DNA of 37,780 nt from JALCSJ01 sp036788835 (GTDB lineage: Bacteria > Bacillota > Negativicutes > Acidaminococcales > Acidaminococcaceae), in the NCBI GenBank assembly GCA_036788835.1, contig DAIQMR010000025.1, positions 1-37,780 on the forward strand, read 5' to 3'. The notes under the pieces were generated by a model that was given only the letters and a program-made list of their open reading frames with translations, did not search any database and had not been told where the DNA came from. The position numbers and the translations under genes are program-made. The first letter of the stretch is position 1, and every line of letters begins with the position of its first letter. This document shows, one piece after another, positions 16,811-25,384 of the stretch.

Positions 16811-16820
16811 CTTCCGTCAA
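16792..16820 (-). promoter_or_regulatory. Sigma-70-type promoter of the hydrogenase unit
   Basis: The minus strand has TTGACG (16815-16820), exactly 17 bp, then TACAAT (16792-16797), about 35 bp before the hydrogenase start. It matches the consensus at 5 of 6 bases at both hexamers, making it the best promoter match in the window. Confidence 0.75.
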
Positions 16821-16821
16821 C

Positions 16822-16852
16822 TGTTACAAAAGTACCTGTCCCTTTTGTCACG
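16822..16852. repeat. Short palindromic repetitive element, copy 2 (intergenic)
   Basis: A 31-bp copy of the element at 1351-1381 (27 of 31 identical), with near-perfect inverted ends TGTTACAAAAG and CTTTTGTCACG around ACCTGTCC. It sits between the thiT stop and the hydrogenase promoter. As a hairpin in minus-strand RNA it could also slow read-through from thiT. Confidence 0.8.
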
Positions 16853-16856
16853 CTTT

Positions 16857-17480
16857 TTAGTTCTGTCCCATGGCGTTAAGGAAACGGTTAATAGGCAAAA
16901 TTCTCAACAAAAGGAAACAAATAAGGCACTCGGGAACAAGATAGGTGGCATTGAAAATTAAGGAATAAACCAAAGGACTTGTTCCGGCCGGTGCATAAGA
17001 GGCAAAAAATACCACACCACTGATAATGTGGCAGGCGAACCTGACCAGAAATGCCAGAGCCGTGCTCAGGTATCTGCGGTCCGGCCACAAAGCCCCCAAG
17101 GCTAAGGCCATGTAAGGCAAGGGGTAATCAAATAGTACTTGGATAGGGTGCAATAAATAGGGGTCCAGCATGATATTAAAAATACCATAAACGAACCCTG
17201 CCAGACACCCCGGCCACAAGCCGTATTTGTAAGAAATCAGCAGCAGGGGCACCATGCTGCCGCAGGTAATGCTGCCACCCTGAGGCATTCTATAAAGTCT
17301 CAGCTGATGCAAAATAATTGTCATGGCCAGCATTAAAGCAATATTTACCAGCATGCGGGTGGTGAAATGAATCTTGCGAAAATAAAAACGGGCTAAAATC
17401 AGAAAAAATACTACAATTAAAATTCCAAAGCTGTCTTGGTGATTTACTAGTACCATAATGTTCTGAGTTAATTTTTCCAT
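16857..17480 (-). CDS. thiT: Thiamine ECF transporter S component (ThiT/YuaJ family)
   Basis: A membrane substrate-binding subunit for thiamine that works with the ECF energising module (EcfA, A', T), not present here. It has 207 residues and about six hydrophobic segments. Segments LRLYRMPQGGSITCGSMVPLL, YGLWPGCLAGFVYGIFNIML, HPIQVLFDYPLPYMALALG and GVVFFASYAPAGTSPLVYSL match the ThiT family closely, including the thiamine-site region. AAAGGAG precedes ATG 17480. The gap to the upstream MFS gene is only 43 bp, so there is no room for a TPP riboswitch directly upstream and it is probably co-transcribed. Pairing with a purine locus is unusual. Confidence 0.9.
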   Translation of the reverse strand: MEKLTQNIMVLVNHQDSFGILIVVFFLILARFYFRKIHFTTRMLVNIALMLAMTIILHQLRLYRMPQGGSITCGSMVPLLLISYKYGLWPGCLAGFVYGIFNIMLDPYLLHPIQVLFDYPLPYMALALGALWPDRRYLSTALAFLVRFACHIISGVVFFASYAPAGTSPLVYSLIFNATYLVPECLICFLLLRILPINRFLNAMGQN

Positions 17481-17523
17481 GTTTTTTGACTCCTTTGCTT
17501 GAAATGACAGTTTGATCGTTAAA

Positions 17524-18690
17524 TTAAAAGCTGTTCTTATCCGGTTCAGGGACTATAAACGAAAATATTACCCCAATGAGAGCCGCTATCCAGAGAATCT
17601 GCAGGGCAGCGGGAATCCCCCATTTATCCGCGCCCCAGCCTACCACAGGTGACATTACTCCCCCTAAGGTAGAGGCCAGCCCCATGGTAATACCTGAAGC
17701 CATTCCTACGTTCTTGCCCAAGTAGGTCTGTCCCAAAATAACCACAGGACTGTAAGGCACGAAAATCCCCACAGCCAAAGGCAGCAGCATAAGGGCAGCG
17801 ATATATAGGTTGGTAGTATGTGTTAAAATAACAGCCCCCGGCACGGCGATTAAAAAGGCCAGACGCATAACTTTAATATTACCGATTTTATCGGCAAAAG
17901 CTCCTCCTACATAGGTCAGCACCACTCCTGCCATGAATAGCCCTGTAAGGGCAAAGCTGCCGGCAGTGCCACTGGCCCCCAAGACTTTAATCCAATAGAT
18001 AGGAATAAATGCATTGGAAATAGTAAAGCCTACGGACCTGGCAAAAATAATGGGAGAAAGCTTAGAAAAAGCGAGCCAATCATTGGCCGGCTTAACAGTT
18101 GAATTCTGCTCTGCGATTTTTTTCTGTTCCCTGGCCAGCTCCATGGCGGCAGGAATCTTAGAAAATATCTTCAGGGCCAGAATAATATTGATGATAGTAA
18201 ACAAAAGCAAACCATGGACATCCAGCTTATAGGCAATAATCCCGGCCAGGAAAGGTCCTGCTGCGGAGCCTGCATTCCCTCCCACGGAGAACCAGCCCAA
18301 AGCCTTGCCTTTTTTTGCTCCGGAAATTCTGTTAATAGTCAAGGCTCCTTCCGGGTGGAAAATAGAAGAGCCTAAACCTGACAACATAGAAGCAAAAAAT
18401 AATAAGTTATAGTTTGTGGCAAAAGCAAAAATGCCCATAGCCACGCCGCAAATAATTGGTCCCAAAGGCACCAGCCATGGCTTGGAAACCTTATCCGCAT
18501 AGTACCCAAAAAAAGGCTGGGTCAAAGAAGAAAAAAGCACATTGGCAAAAATCAGAAAGCCTGCCTCTTTATAGTTAAGGTTGCATACTCCGATAAAATA
18601 AGGCAGTAAAGCCGGAATAGCGGTCTGCACCCAATCTACGGAAAAGTGTCCCAGGGCAAACAAATTTACATAAGGATTTATTTTCTCCAT
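17524..18690 (-). CDS. MFS transporter, fosmidomycin-resistance (Fsr)-like
   Basis: 388 residues with the hydrophobic pattern of a 12-helix major facilitator. The N-half segments DWVQTAIPALLPYF, SLTQPFFGYYADKVSKPWLVP and GLGSSIFHPEGALTINRISGAKKGKALGWF resemble the Fsr/fosmidomycin-resistance branch. CGGAG precedes ATG 18690. It starts 46 bp after the mocA-like stop and is followed by thiT, so it could move a substrate or product of the purine pathway. The true substrate cannot be inferred from the sequence. Confidence 0.85.
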   Translation of the reverse strand: MEKINPYVNLFALGHFSVDWVQTAIPALLPYFIGVCNLNYKEAGFLIFANVLFSSLTQPFFGYYADKVSKPWLVPLGPIICGVAMGIFAFATNYNLLFFASMLSGLGSSIFHPEGALTINRISGAKKGKALGWFSVGGNAGSAAGPFLAGIIAYKLDVHGLLLFTIINIILALKIFSKIPAAMELAREQKKIAEQNSTVKPANDWLAFSKLSPIIFARSVGFTISNAFIPIYWIKVLGASGTAGSFALTGLFMAGVVLTYVGGAFADKIGNIKVMRLAFLIAVPGAVILTHTTNLYIAALMLLPLAVGIFVPYSPVVILGQTYLGKNVGMASGITMGLASTLGGVMSPVVGWGADKWGIPAALQILWIAALIGVIFSFIVPEPDKNSF

Positions 18691-18736
18691 TTTAGCTCCG
18701 TTCTAATGTATCATAGTATTTCCTAATTATGCCACA

Positions 18737-19327
18737 TCAGCGACTGTTTTTCAAATCTTCCCGGGTATCTATATCCTGTATCTCTTTCTCCGGGGCTTTA
18801 ACATAAAATACTTTGTCCAAGTGCTGTCTGAATATTACCTGTCCGCCTTTATCTCCGCTCAGAGTTAAGAGCTCAGGAACATAGGAAGCGGCGAAAAGCT
18901 TGGGGTTGCCCGGATGTTCCTGAGTACCTACGCAGCCTATGGTTCCTTTCCCTTGACGAAAGTCTCCCACTAATTGTAAAACCGTAGCAACCTGTAAAAA
19001 AGGCTGGTCCGCCACAAAAAACACATAGGCATCGGCCTGTTGCACAGCTTTTATGCCCAATTTCATCCCTACAGCAATACCGTCGATGCTTCTTGGATTA
19101 TAGATACCCTCTGCTCCCCGGTTTTTGCACCAGCTAAGAATTCCCTCGTACTGGCTTACCACTAATATTTCCACTTGGTGGCCCTCCTTGCGAAGGTGCG
19201 TACCGGCAGTTTCCAGTACTTTAAAGCCGTGCCTGTAGAGAGGCTCTCCTGCTATAATTTCCAATAATTTATTGCTGCCAAAGCGCCGGGCAAAGCCCGA
19301 GGCCAAATAAATAAAGGCTAGTTTCAT
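18737..19327 (-). CDS. MocA-like molybdenum cofactor nucleotidyltransferase (YgfJ-like)
   Basis: A predicted cytosolic NTP transferase of 196 residues. The N-terminal LASGFARRFGSNKLL (residues 8-22) is the nucleotide-binding signature of MobA/MocA proteins, which usually read LAAGxSxRMGxxK. FVADQPFL supplies the metal-binding Asp, and CVGTQEHPGNPKLF is the product-side motif. By family it would attach CMP or another nucleotide to molybdopterin for hydroxylases such as the xdh product. GGGAGA precedes ATG 19327. It lies 92 bp downstream of yqeC; the gap shows no convincing site. Confidence 0.85.
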   Translation of the reverse strand: MKLAFIYLASGFARRFGSNKLLEIIAGEPLYRHGFKVLETAGTHLRKEGHQVEILVVSQYEGILSWCKNRGAEGIYNPRSIDGIAVGMKLGIKAVQQADAYVFFVADQPFLQVATVLQLVGDFRQGKGTIGCVGTQEHPGNPKLFAASYVPELLTLSGDKGGQVIFRQHLDKVFYVKAPEKEIQDIDTREDLKNSR

Positions 19328-19419
19328 AGGTTTCTCCCTGGAACAAATTTCTAAAAATTTACGTTATACACAAGTACGTTTCAGTAACATGTGACAAACG
19401 CAAAAAATTCCTGTCTTCT

Positions 19420-20127
19420 TTAAAAGAGTTGAGCATAAGTATTCACATGAAGGTTTCCCATAATCCAGCCGTCAGGTTCCCTCATGTCACTGAGGACTTT
19501 TTGTCCCCTTTCCCATGCTTCTTCTGTATCTGCCTGATTCAGCACCGGTACCACCAAAGTGTAGGGATACTTGGCTCTCAATGGCTCCACGTAGCCGTAT
19601 TGTAAAAGGCAGCCTAAAATATTACCATTCAAAACTGCCGAGCCCCATTGGACCTGAGGTAAATGACTTTGCAGAAGCTTTTGTGCTTCCTGTGCTCTAA
19701 AACAAACCTCTTTTAATGGTTTCCCCCAGGCGCTGAGTCCGGCCATGGATAAAATCATTGTGGCATTGGCAGGTATTACCGGCTCGTGAGCAGCCGGTAC
19801 TTTCACCGGGTAGTGTTTGGCTCCGTCCGCTTCAACAAGAACCAGGTCAGCCAAAGGACAAACTCTTTCGTAAAAATCCCCACCGAGAAATTTTATTTTA
19901 TTGTTTTCTGCAGGAATTCCCACTACCGCCAATCCCTCTGTAGCCAGAGCCTTCTTCACCTTGTCATAATCCTCGGAAAAGATTCCATATTGGCTGGGAC
20001 GCAGCATATGAGTGGTTGTCATAACCAGCACTTTTTTCTTTTCTTCCCGTGCTTCTCCTGCCAGCCGGCGCAAAAGAGACGTTTTCCCTCCCGCTCCCAC
20101 TACTGCAATAACAAATGGTTCAACCAT
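19420..20127 (-). CDS. yqeC: Selenium-linked Mo hydroxylase accessory protein YqeC
   Basis: 235 residues with an N-terminal P-loop-like GAGGKTSLLRRLA (residues about 11-23), then VMTTTHM and LVEADGAKHYPVKVPA, the hallmark segments of YqeC. The family occurs with selenium-dependent molybdenum hydroxylases and is thought to help build or insert the selenium-bearing cofactor; biochemistry is limited. GGGAGAAAGG precedes ATG 20127. It lies 30 bp after yqeB. Confidence 0.93.
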   Translation of the reverse strand: MVEPFVIAVVGAGGKTSLLRRLAGEAREEKKKVLVMTTTHMLRPSQYGIFSEDYDKVKKALATEGLAVVGIPAENNKIKFLGGDFYERVCPLADLVLVEADGAKHYPVKVPAAHEPVIPANATMILSMAGLSAWGKPLKEVCFRAQEAQKLLQSHLPQVQWGSAVLNGNILGCLLQYGYVEPLRAKYPYTLVVPVLNQADTEEAWERGQKVLSDMREPDGWIMGNLHVNTYAQLF

Positions 20128-20157
20128 AAATTTACTACCTTTCTCCCTTTGTTTCCC

Positions 20158-20997
20158 TTACGGTTTGCCTTTTCCCTGCCGGTTCCTCTGCTCCAAATAC
20201 AGTATCCCTTCCAGCACGCCGCCCCCTACACACCGGGCTTTGTCGGAAATAGTAAAGCAATTTTTATATTCTTCTTTCCGGGGGTCAATATCCGCGATTT
20301 TAAAGCCCTGAGGAACTATGTATCCGTCTCGCAATAAGCCCCTGATAAGTCCCGTTAAAGAGGCAGGCACCGGTACCTCTTTACCTTCGGTTCTAATAAC
20401 CGCAATGGTTTCTCCTGCTGTCACAAAATCCCCTATTTTATTTCTGTTTTTTAGTTGTCCACTCACCGGAGCATGGATAACCCGTTCAGCGCCGTAGCCG
20501 GCAATAAGGCCCGGAATACCTGTATTGGGAGCCGCCTGTCCCGCTAAAATTATTCGTCCCAGATTGTGGCCCCGCTTAGTTTCCACTACCAGATCCACAT
20601 CTGCTCCTGCTGTAAAACCCGGCCCTACACCTATGGTATGAGGCGCCATGTTCCGGGTAGTTCCTAAATTTTTCTTAGCCAATATAGCATCTACCAAGGC
20701 CAAAGGTTTCAGGACTTCCAAACATTTGGCCCGGGGGTCAACCATAAGAGCTGCCTCTCCTGCTGCCATTACTTTCTGAGCTTCCCCTACATCAGCACAA
20801 CGCCTGCAGGTCATGTCTTCTACCTTGCTTATTCCATCGTAGACAGCTTCCGAAAGAGCTACCTGCCTGCGAATCGCCGATGGTTTTTCCGTTTCTAAAA
20901 TTAAGACTTGATAACCGCTGCGAAAGAGCTTTTGGATAATGCCGGTGGCAATATCTCCGCCACCCCGCACTACTATTAATTGGTTCTGCCTTTCCAT
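20158..20997 (-). CDS. yqeB: Selenium-dependent Mo cofactor biosynthesis protein YqeB
   Basis: 279 residues from ATG 20997. The N-terminal VVRGGGDIATGIIQKLFRSGYQVLILE is a Rossmann-type nucleotide-binding segment, followed by ETEKPSAIRRQVALSEAVYDG and NMAPHTIGVGPGFTAG, typical of the YqeB/EF2563 family related to XdhC. The role inferred for the family is maturation of the selenium-containing molybdopterin site. I chose this start because GAGGAGG lies 5 bases before it. An in-frame ATG at 21063 would add 22 residues, but it has no ribosome site and would be translated through a strong hairpin. Confidence 0.93.
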   Translation of the reverse strand: MERQNQLIVVRGGGDIATGIIQKLFRSGYQVLILETEKPSAIRRQVALSEAVYDGISKVEDMTCRRCADVGEAQKVMAAGEAALMVDPRAKCLEVLKPLALVDAILAKKNLGTTRNMAPHTIGVGPGFTAGADVDLVVETKRGHNLGRIILAGQAAPNTGIPGLIAGYGAERVIHAPVSGQLKNRNKIGDFVTAGETIAVIRTEGKEVPVPASLTGLIRGLLRDGYIVPQGFKIADIDPRKEEYKNCFTISDKARCVGGGVLEGILYLEQRNRQGKGKP

Positions 20998-21015
20998 AAA
21001 AGCCTCCTCTTTACA

Positions 21016-21060
21016 CAAAAAATCTGCCCTGCCCGTTGAGAAACAAGCTAGGCAGATTTT
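21016..21060 (-). terminator. Terminator-like hairpin (possible attenuator) directly before yqeB
   Basis: The minus-strand RNA would form AAAATCTGCC / GGCAGATTTT arms closing a 23-base loop, followed by a six-base T run (21017-21022). The yqeB ribosome site GAGGAGG begins only a few bases later. A competing pair exists: CTGCC can also pair with the nearby GGGCAG just before the second arm. It could terminate hydA transcripts or attenuate yqeB. Confidence 0.7.
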
Positions 21061-21073
21061 CATGTCTGCTCTT

Positions 21074-21082
21074 ATTATAACA
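21074..21082 (-). promoter_or_regulatory. Extended -10 promoter candidate for yqeB
   Basis: The minus strand reads TGTTATAAT, an extended -10 (TGnTATAAT) with no good -35. Predicted initiation is near 21067, so the transcript would start almost at the hairpin at 21016-21060. Confidence 0.5.
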
Positions 21083-21139
21083 TTTTTTATGCAAGTTTAT
21101 CTAAACATAGACTAAGATAATACTCAAGTCCCTCGTTCT

Positions 21140-22519
21140 CTAGATTTTACTATGTTCCCTGCGCGGACAATAGCGCCCTTGCAGTTTCTTGGTTACTTTG
21201 CCCTGAGCGGCTACTTCCTGACCACGGAGGAAAACTCTCTCTACCCGGGCAGAAGTTTTAAAGCCTTCATAGGGTGTATAGTCCAGATTCTGCTTTTGAG
21301 TTGTGGCCGAGATGGTACCCTCTATCCCCGGTCTGAGCACTGCCATGTCAGCATCTGCTCCCGCAGTCAAAGAGCCCTTTTGGGGATACAGACCATAGAG
21401 CTTGGCAGGATTTTCTGCAAGTAGTCTGCACATTTGTTCCAAGGTGATTTTATCCTCAGCAACACCGTAAGTATACATCAGCACGCCTCTGTGTTCCACT
21501 CCCGGCAAACCACCCGGCACTTTGCGAAAGTCATGGCGTCCCAATTCTCTCTGAGCCATGGTAAAGCTGCAATGGTCCGTGGAAACCGTCTGAATTTCAT
21601 TGTTCTTCAATGCCTCCCACAGAGCCGTTCTATCCTTGCTTTTGCGCAAAGGAGGCGCACAGACATATTTAACCGCTTCTGCAAAAGGTTGATTATAATG
21701 GTCATCTGTCAGCAGCAAATAATGGGGACAAGTTTCTGCATAGACCACCTGTCCTCTGGCTCTGGCTTCCCGTATGGCCTTCAAGCTTTCCACGCAGGTC
21801 AGGTGCACAACCATAACCTCCGCCTCTGCTCCCTGTGCCAGGCGCATTAGCCTGTTCACAGCCTCAGCCTCGGCGATTTCCGGTCTGGTCACCGGATGAG
21901 AAGCTACCGTCAGTTTCCCGGCAGCAACCTGCTCCTGCTGCAAAGCGGCAATCATTCCGTCGCTTTCACAATGGACACCGGCTATGGCTCCCAGTTTCTG
22001 CAGACGACGCAAAATTTGAAAGATTTCTTTATCATTAACTTTTGTATCATAGGTCATGTACAGCTTAAAAGAGGTTACCCCTTCCGCCACAACGGAAGCC
22101 AGCTCTTTATCCGCCTCAGGGTTCCAATCGCAGATAGCCAAATGGAAACCATAGTCGCAGGAAGATTTATTGTCGGCCTTCTTGTGCCAATTTGCTAGAC
22201 CCTGATGCAGGGTTTCCCCCTTGTACTGGGTAGCAAAGTCAATAACCGTAGTAGTTCCCCCGCAGATGGCCGCTTGGGTACCGGTAGTAAAATCATCTGC
22301 TGTCACAGTGCCTGCCACATGAAGATCAAAATGAGTATGAGCATCAATGAACCCGGGGAACAACAGGCAGCCGCTAACATCGACTGTTTCTGCCGAGGCC
22401 GTTAGTGCCGCCGGGAGATTATCTCCCACTGCCAAAATTTTTTCATCTTCGATTAAAACATTGGCAATCTTAACCTCTGAACCGCTTACTACCTTTCCCC
22501 CGGTTAAAAGCTTTTTCAT
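21140..22519 (-). CDS. hydA: Dihydropyrimidinase / D-phenylhydantoinase-type cyclic amidohydrolase
   Basis: It hydrolyses cyclic ureides such as dihydropyrimidines or hydantoins. In this locus it probably acts on a ring intermediate of purine breakdown (the E. coli counterpart is HyuA/YgeZ). 459 residues. The metal-binding HxH lies in FIDAHTHFD; the carbamylated Lys is in SFKLYMTYD near residue 151; later His ligands are in GVHCESD and VVHLTC; the catalytic Asp segment is VSTDHCSF. GGATTACCT precedes ATG 22519. It is 15 bp from xdh, hence the same transcript. The substrate is not proven by sequence. Confidence 0.95.
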   Translation of the reverse strand: MKKLLTGGKVVSGSEVKIANVLIEDEKILAVGDNLPAALTASAETVDVSGCLLFPGFIDAHTHFDLHVAGTVTADDFTTGTQAAICGGTTTVIDFATQYKGETLHQGLANWHKKADNKSSCDYGFHLAICDWNPEADKELASVVAEGVTSFKLYMTYDTKVNDKEIFQILRRLQKLGAIAGVHCESDGMIAALQQEQVAAGKLTVASHPVTRPEIAEAEAVNRLMRLAQGAEAEVMVVHLTCVESLKAIREARARGQVVYAETCPHYLLLTDDHYNQPFAEAVKYVCAPPLRKSKDRTALWEALKNNEIQTVSTDHCSFTMAQRELGRHDFRKVPGGLPGVEHRGVLMYTYGVAEDKITLEQMCRLLAENPAKLYGLYPQKGSLTAGADADMAVLRPGIEGTISATTQKQNLDYTPYEGFKTSARVERVFLRGQEVAAQGKVTKKLQGRYCPRREHSKI

Positions 22520-22534
22520 AGGTAATCCTTCTTT

Positions 22535-25225
22535 CTAATTTCTCCTGTAAGGTGTTCCTTTTAAAGGCAATGATGTCTGGAAATTACCATTAAGTTTATA
22601 ATAAGCCCCCGCTATGGCGGGTGCTGTGGGAATGGCTGTAATTTCTCCGATACCTATGGCACCGTAAGCTACATCCACACCTTGTTTTTCTACAATAATA
22701 CTTTCTACATCCGGCGCCTTATCAGCACGCATGAGACCTAAGGTCCCCAGTCTGCCTTTGGGTACGCAATTCTCCAAGGGATAATATTCCGACAAAGCGA
22801 ATCCGCAGCCCATAACTACGCCGCCTTCGATTTGTCCTTCCACACTGATGGGATTAATAGCTTTGCCCACATCATGAGCTGCCACCATTTTCTGCACAGT
22901 GCCATCTTCGTTCAGAACGCATAACTGTGTAGCGTAGCCATAGGCTACGTGAGAAACAGGGTTGGGCTTATCGGCCCCCATTTTATCTGTGGCCGCCAGA
23001 TAACTAGCCTTGAAGGTTTCTCCTTCCAGCAAGGCTAAATCCTTGCCGTCAAAAGTTACCTTGGCTGTTTCTTGGCCCTCTGTTTCAAGATTAACTCCTT
23101 CCAAATACTCACTGACTCGGGATACGCAAACATATTTCAGACCTTTAGCCTTGAACAATGCCTTCCGCAAATCCTTGCTGGCCCGTCTGGCTGCTTCCCC
23201 CGTTACCAGAGTCTGTCTGGAGCCGGAAGTCGTGCCGGAATCAGGAGCAAGAGAAGTATTGGGATTGTGATAAACAATATATTCCGGTCCCACACCCACA
23301 GCCGTAGAAACTACCTGCAGCAATACCGTGGCCAAACCTTGGCCGATATCTGATGCACCGGCATGCATATGAATTTTGCCGCCTTCCACAAGGAGCCTGA
23401 CTCTGCCCGTGTCCGGCAATCCCACGCCTACACCGGCATTTTTTAGGGCACAGCCAATCCCTACATATGGACCATTGTTATAATAAGCATCCTTCACGGC
23501 TTCCAAAGTTTCTGCCAAACCCGTAGAAGGATCCGTCTTTTGTCCGTTAGGCAAAACCTGTCCCGGACGAATAGCATTCTTGTAACGGAACTGCCAGGGA
23601 TCCAGCCCTACCATTTCCGCCAGTAAATTAATATTCATTTCCGTGGCAAAAATTGTTTGGGTTACACCGAAGCCCCGAAAAGCTCCCGCAGGAGGATTGT
23701 TGGTATATACTGCCGTGCCGTCAATATCGATGACCTGATAATTGTAGGGGCCGGCAGCATGAGTACAAGCCCGCTGCAAAACAGGGCCGCCCAGAGATGC
23801 GTAGGCTCCCGTATCTGCCACTACCACAGCTTTCATAGCCGTCAGCTGGCCATTCTCGTCGCAGGCCGTCGTCATATCAATACTCATAGGATGGCGTTTC
23901 GGATGAACCAGGATGCTTTCTGCCCGGGAAAATTTCATCTTACAAATTCTTTTGGTCACGTAGGCAACCAGTGCTGCTAAATGTTGGCAGGTAACATCTT
24001 CCTTGCCGCCAAACCCGCCCCCTACCAGCTTGTTTTCCACAATAACCTTTTCCATGGGCAAACCCAACAAAATAGAGGTTTCGTGTCTGGTATCATAGGT
24101 CCCCTGATCCGTGGAGAAAATAAACACACCGTCATCAAAAGGCATCGCCACCGCACATTCCGGCTCCATAAAGGCATGTTCCTGCCAAGGGGTTTCATAA
24201 TGTTTGGTAACTTTAAATTTAGAGGCGGCAATAACCGCATCCGCATCGCCCCGCACTAAATGTTCGTGACTTAAAATATTACTGCCATTAGATGGATGGA
24301 CCAAAGGTGCCCCTGCTGCCAAAGCTGCTTGCGGATTAACAATAGGAGGTAATTCCTCGTACTCAATTTCCACCAGTGCTTTAGCCTGAGCCAATATTTC
24401 CGGTGTTTCCGCTGCCACCATAACAATAGCGTCTCCCAGGAAATGGGTGCAGGTTCCTTCGGGAATCAAGGCATCCCAGTCCTGCCGCAAATGTCCCACC
24501 TTGACCTGACCGGGAACATCTGCTGCTGTTAATGTACAGACTACTCCGGGCAAGGCCTTGGCTTTTTCCACATTGATTTTTTTCACAATGGCCCTGGGAT
24601 ATTTAGACCGGACAGGACTGCCGTAGCACATCCCCGGCAGCTCTACCCCATCAATATCATCCACAAATTCTCCTGTGCCCAGGACTTTTTCTTCTACGTC
24701 TATACGATGAAGATGAGAGCCTACCATGCTATTTTCCGGATTGTATTTTGCGGTGACAGTTTCCCCCTCCCGGAGAACCTTCCCTGCCAGTAAAATACCA
24801 TCAATGATTTTTTTATAACCGGTACAACGGCAATAGTTATTGCGAATAGCCGCCACTACTTCCATTCTGGTAGGATGGGGATTAGTGTCCAGCAAGGCTT
24901 TGCCGCACATTACCATGCCGGGGATGCAGAAACCGCATTGGACGGCACCTGCTTCTCCGAAAGCATAGACAAAGGCATCTTTTTCTTTTTGAGTCAAACC
25001 TTCCACCGTAATAATATGTTGTCCGGCCACCATTTTAGCTTTTTGTACGCAGCATTTTTTGGCCTTGCCTTCAATTATGACTGTGCAAGTACCACAAGCA
25101 CCTTCGCTACAGCCGTCCTTGACGGATTTAAGGCGTAAATCCAGCCGCAGGATATCCATGATTCTGCGATTTTCGTCTACAGTTATTTCTTCTCCATTGA
25201 CCCATAGTTTACAATCTGCGCTCAT
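22535..25225 (-). CDS. xdhD: Selenium-linked molybdenum hydroxylase, xanthine dehydrogenase type (fused Fe-S and Mo subunits)
   Basis: 896 residues. Residues 1 to about 155 form the two 2Fe-2S domain module: CSEGACGTCTV, with a later Cys at KKCCVQK, then QCGFCIPGM and NYCRCTGY. The rest is the Mo-binding domain pair, with VLGTGEFVDDIDGVELPGM, VGGGFGGKEDVTCQH, GAFRGFGVTQ, SDIGQG and GIGEITAIPTAPAI. There is no FAD domain, so electrons must pass to another partner, perhaps YgfK. This architecture matches the selenium-dependent xanthine dehydrogenase / XdhD group, in which selenium is carried by the cofactor. I found no in-frame TGA. GGAGGT precedes ATG 25225. The leader contains a large structured repeat. 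Whether it acts on xanthine, hypoxanthine or urate is open. Confidence 0.9.
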   Translation of the reverse strand: MSADCKLWVNGEEITVDENRRIMDILRLDLRLKSVKDGCSEGACGTCTVIIEGKAKKCCVQKAKMVAGQHIITVEGLTQKEKDAFVYAFGEAGAVQCGFCIPGMVMCGKALLDTNPHPTRMEVVAAIRNNYCRCTGYKKIIDGILLAGKVLREGETVTAKYNPENSMVGSHLHRIDVEEKVLGTGEFVDDIDGVELPGMCYGSPVRSKYPRAIVKKINVEKAKALPGVVCTLTAADVPGQVKVGHLRQDWDALIPEGTCTHFLGDAIVMVAAETPEILAQAKALVEIEYEELPPIVNPQAALAAGAPLVHPSNGSNILSHEHLVRGDADAVIAASKFKVTKHYETPWQEHAFMEPECAVAMPFDDGVFIFSTDQGTYDTRHETSILLGLPMEKVIVENKLVGGGFGGKEDVTCQHLAALVAYVTKRICKMKFSRAESILVHPKRHPMSIDMTTACDENGQLTAMKAVVVADTGAYASLGGPVLQRACTHAAGPYNYQVIDIDGTAVYTNNPPAGAFRGFGVTQTIFATEMNINLLAEMVGLDPWQFRYKNAIRPGQVLPNGQKTDPSTGLAETLEAVKDAYYNNGPYVGIGCALKNAGVGVGLPDTGRVRLLVEGGKIHMHAGASDIGQGLATVLLQVVSTAVGVGPEYIVYHNPNTSLAPDSGTTSGSRQTLVTGEAARRASKDLRKALFKAKGLKYVCVSRVSEYLEGVNLETEGQETAKVTFDGKDLALLEGETFKASYLAATDKMGADKPNPVSHVAYGYATQLCVLNEDGTVQKMVAAHDVGKAINPISVEGQIEGGVVMGCGFALSEYYPLENCVPKGRLGTLGLMRADKAPDVESIIVEKQGVDVAYGAIGIGEITAIPTAPAIAGAYYKLNGNFQTSLPLKGTPYRRN

Positions 25226-25275
25226 TCCGGACCTCCACTTTTATACAGTGTTCTAAAGTTGAAATACCATATGTC

Positions 25276-25365
25276 GACGGCGGACACTAAAAGATCGGTC
25301 ACTCTCCCTACGGCATTACGCCGCTCTGGTCGAGTATGACCTCCCGTTTTTAGTGCTCCACCGTC
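25276..25365. repeat. Large palindromic structured repeat, copy A
   Basis: The outer arms GACGGCGGACACTAAAA and TTTTAGTGCTCCACCGTC pair with one mismatch and one bulge. Inside, GGTCA pairs with TGACC, and a small CGGC-ATTAC-GCCG hairpin sits in the middle. It shares GTCGAGTATG and TTTTTAGTG, in the same order and spacing, with 37686-37753. It lies about 50 bp before the xdh start, within the ygfK-xdh gap. Confidence 0.85.
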
Positions 25366-25384
25366 GTTTGTGATTTATGAAGAA

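Noticed and set aside
17481..17523. TPP riboswitch upstream of thiT
   Set aside because: The gap is only 43 bp and holds just a ribosome site; a TPP aptamer does not fit.
19328..19419. Possible third copy of the short palindromic element in the yqeC-mocA gap
   Set aside because: It shares only fragments such as AAGTAC and TGTGACAAA in the wrong order; similarity is too weak to call.
22535..25225. Selenocysteine in the xanthine dehydrogenase-type protein
   Set aside because: The frame has no internal TGA, and in this family selenium is thought to be part of the cofactor rather than a selenocysteine residue.
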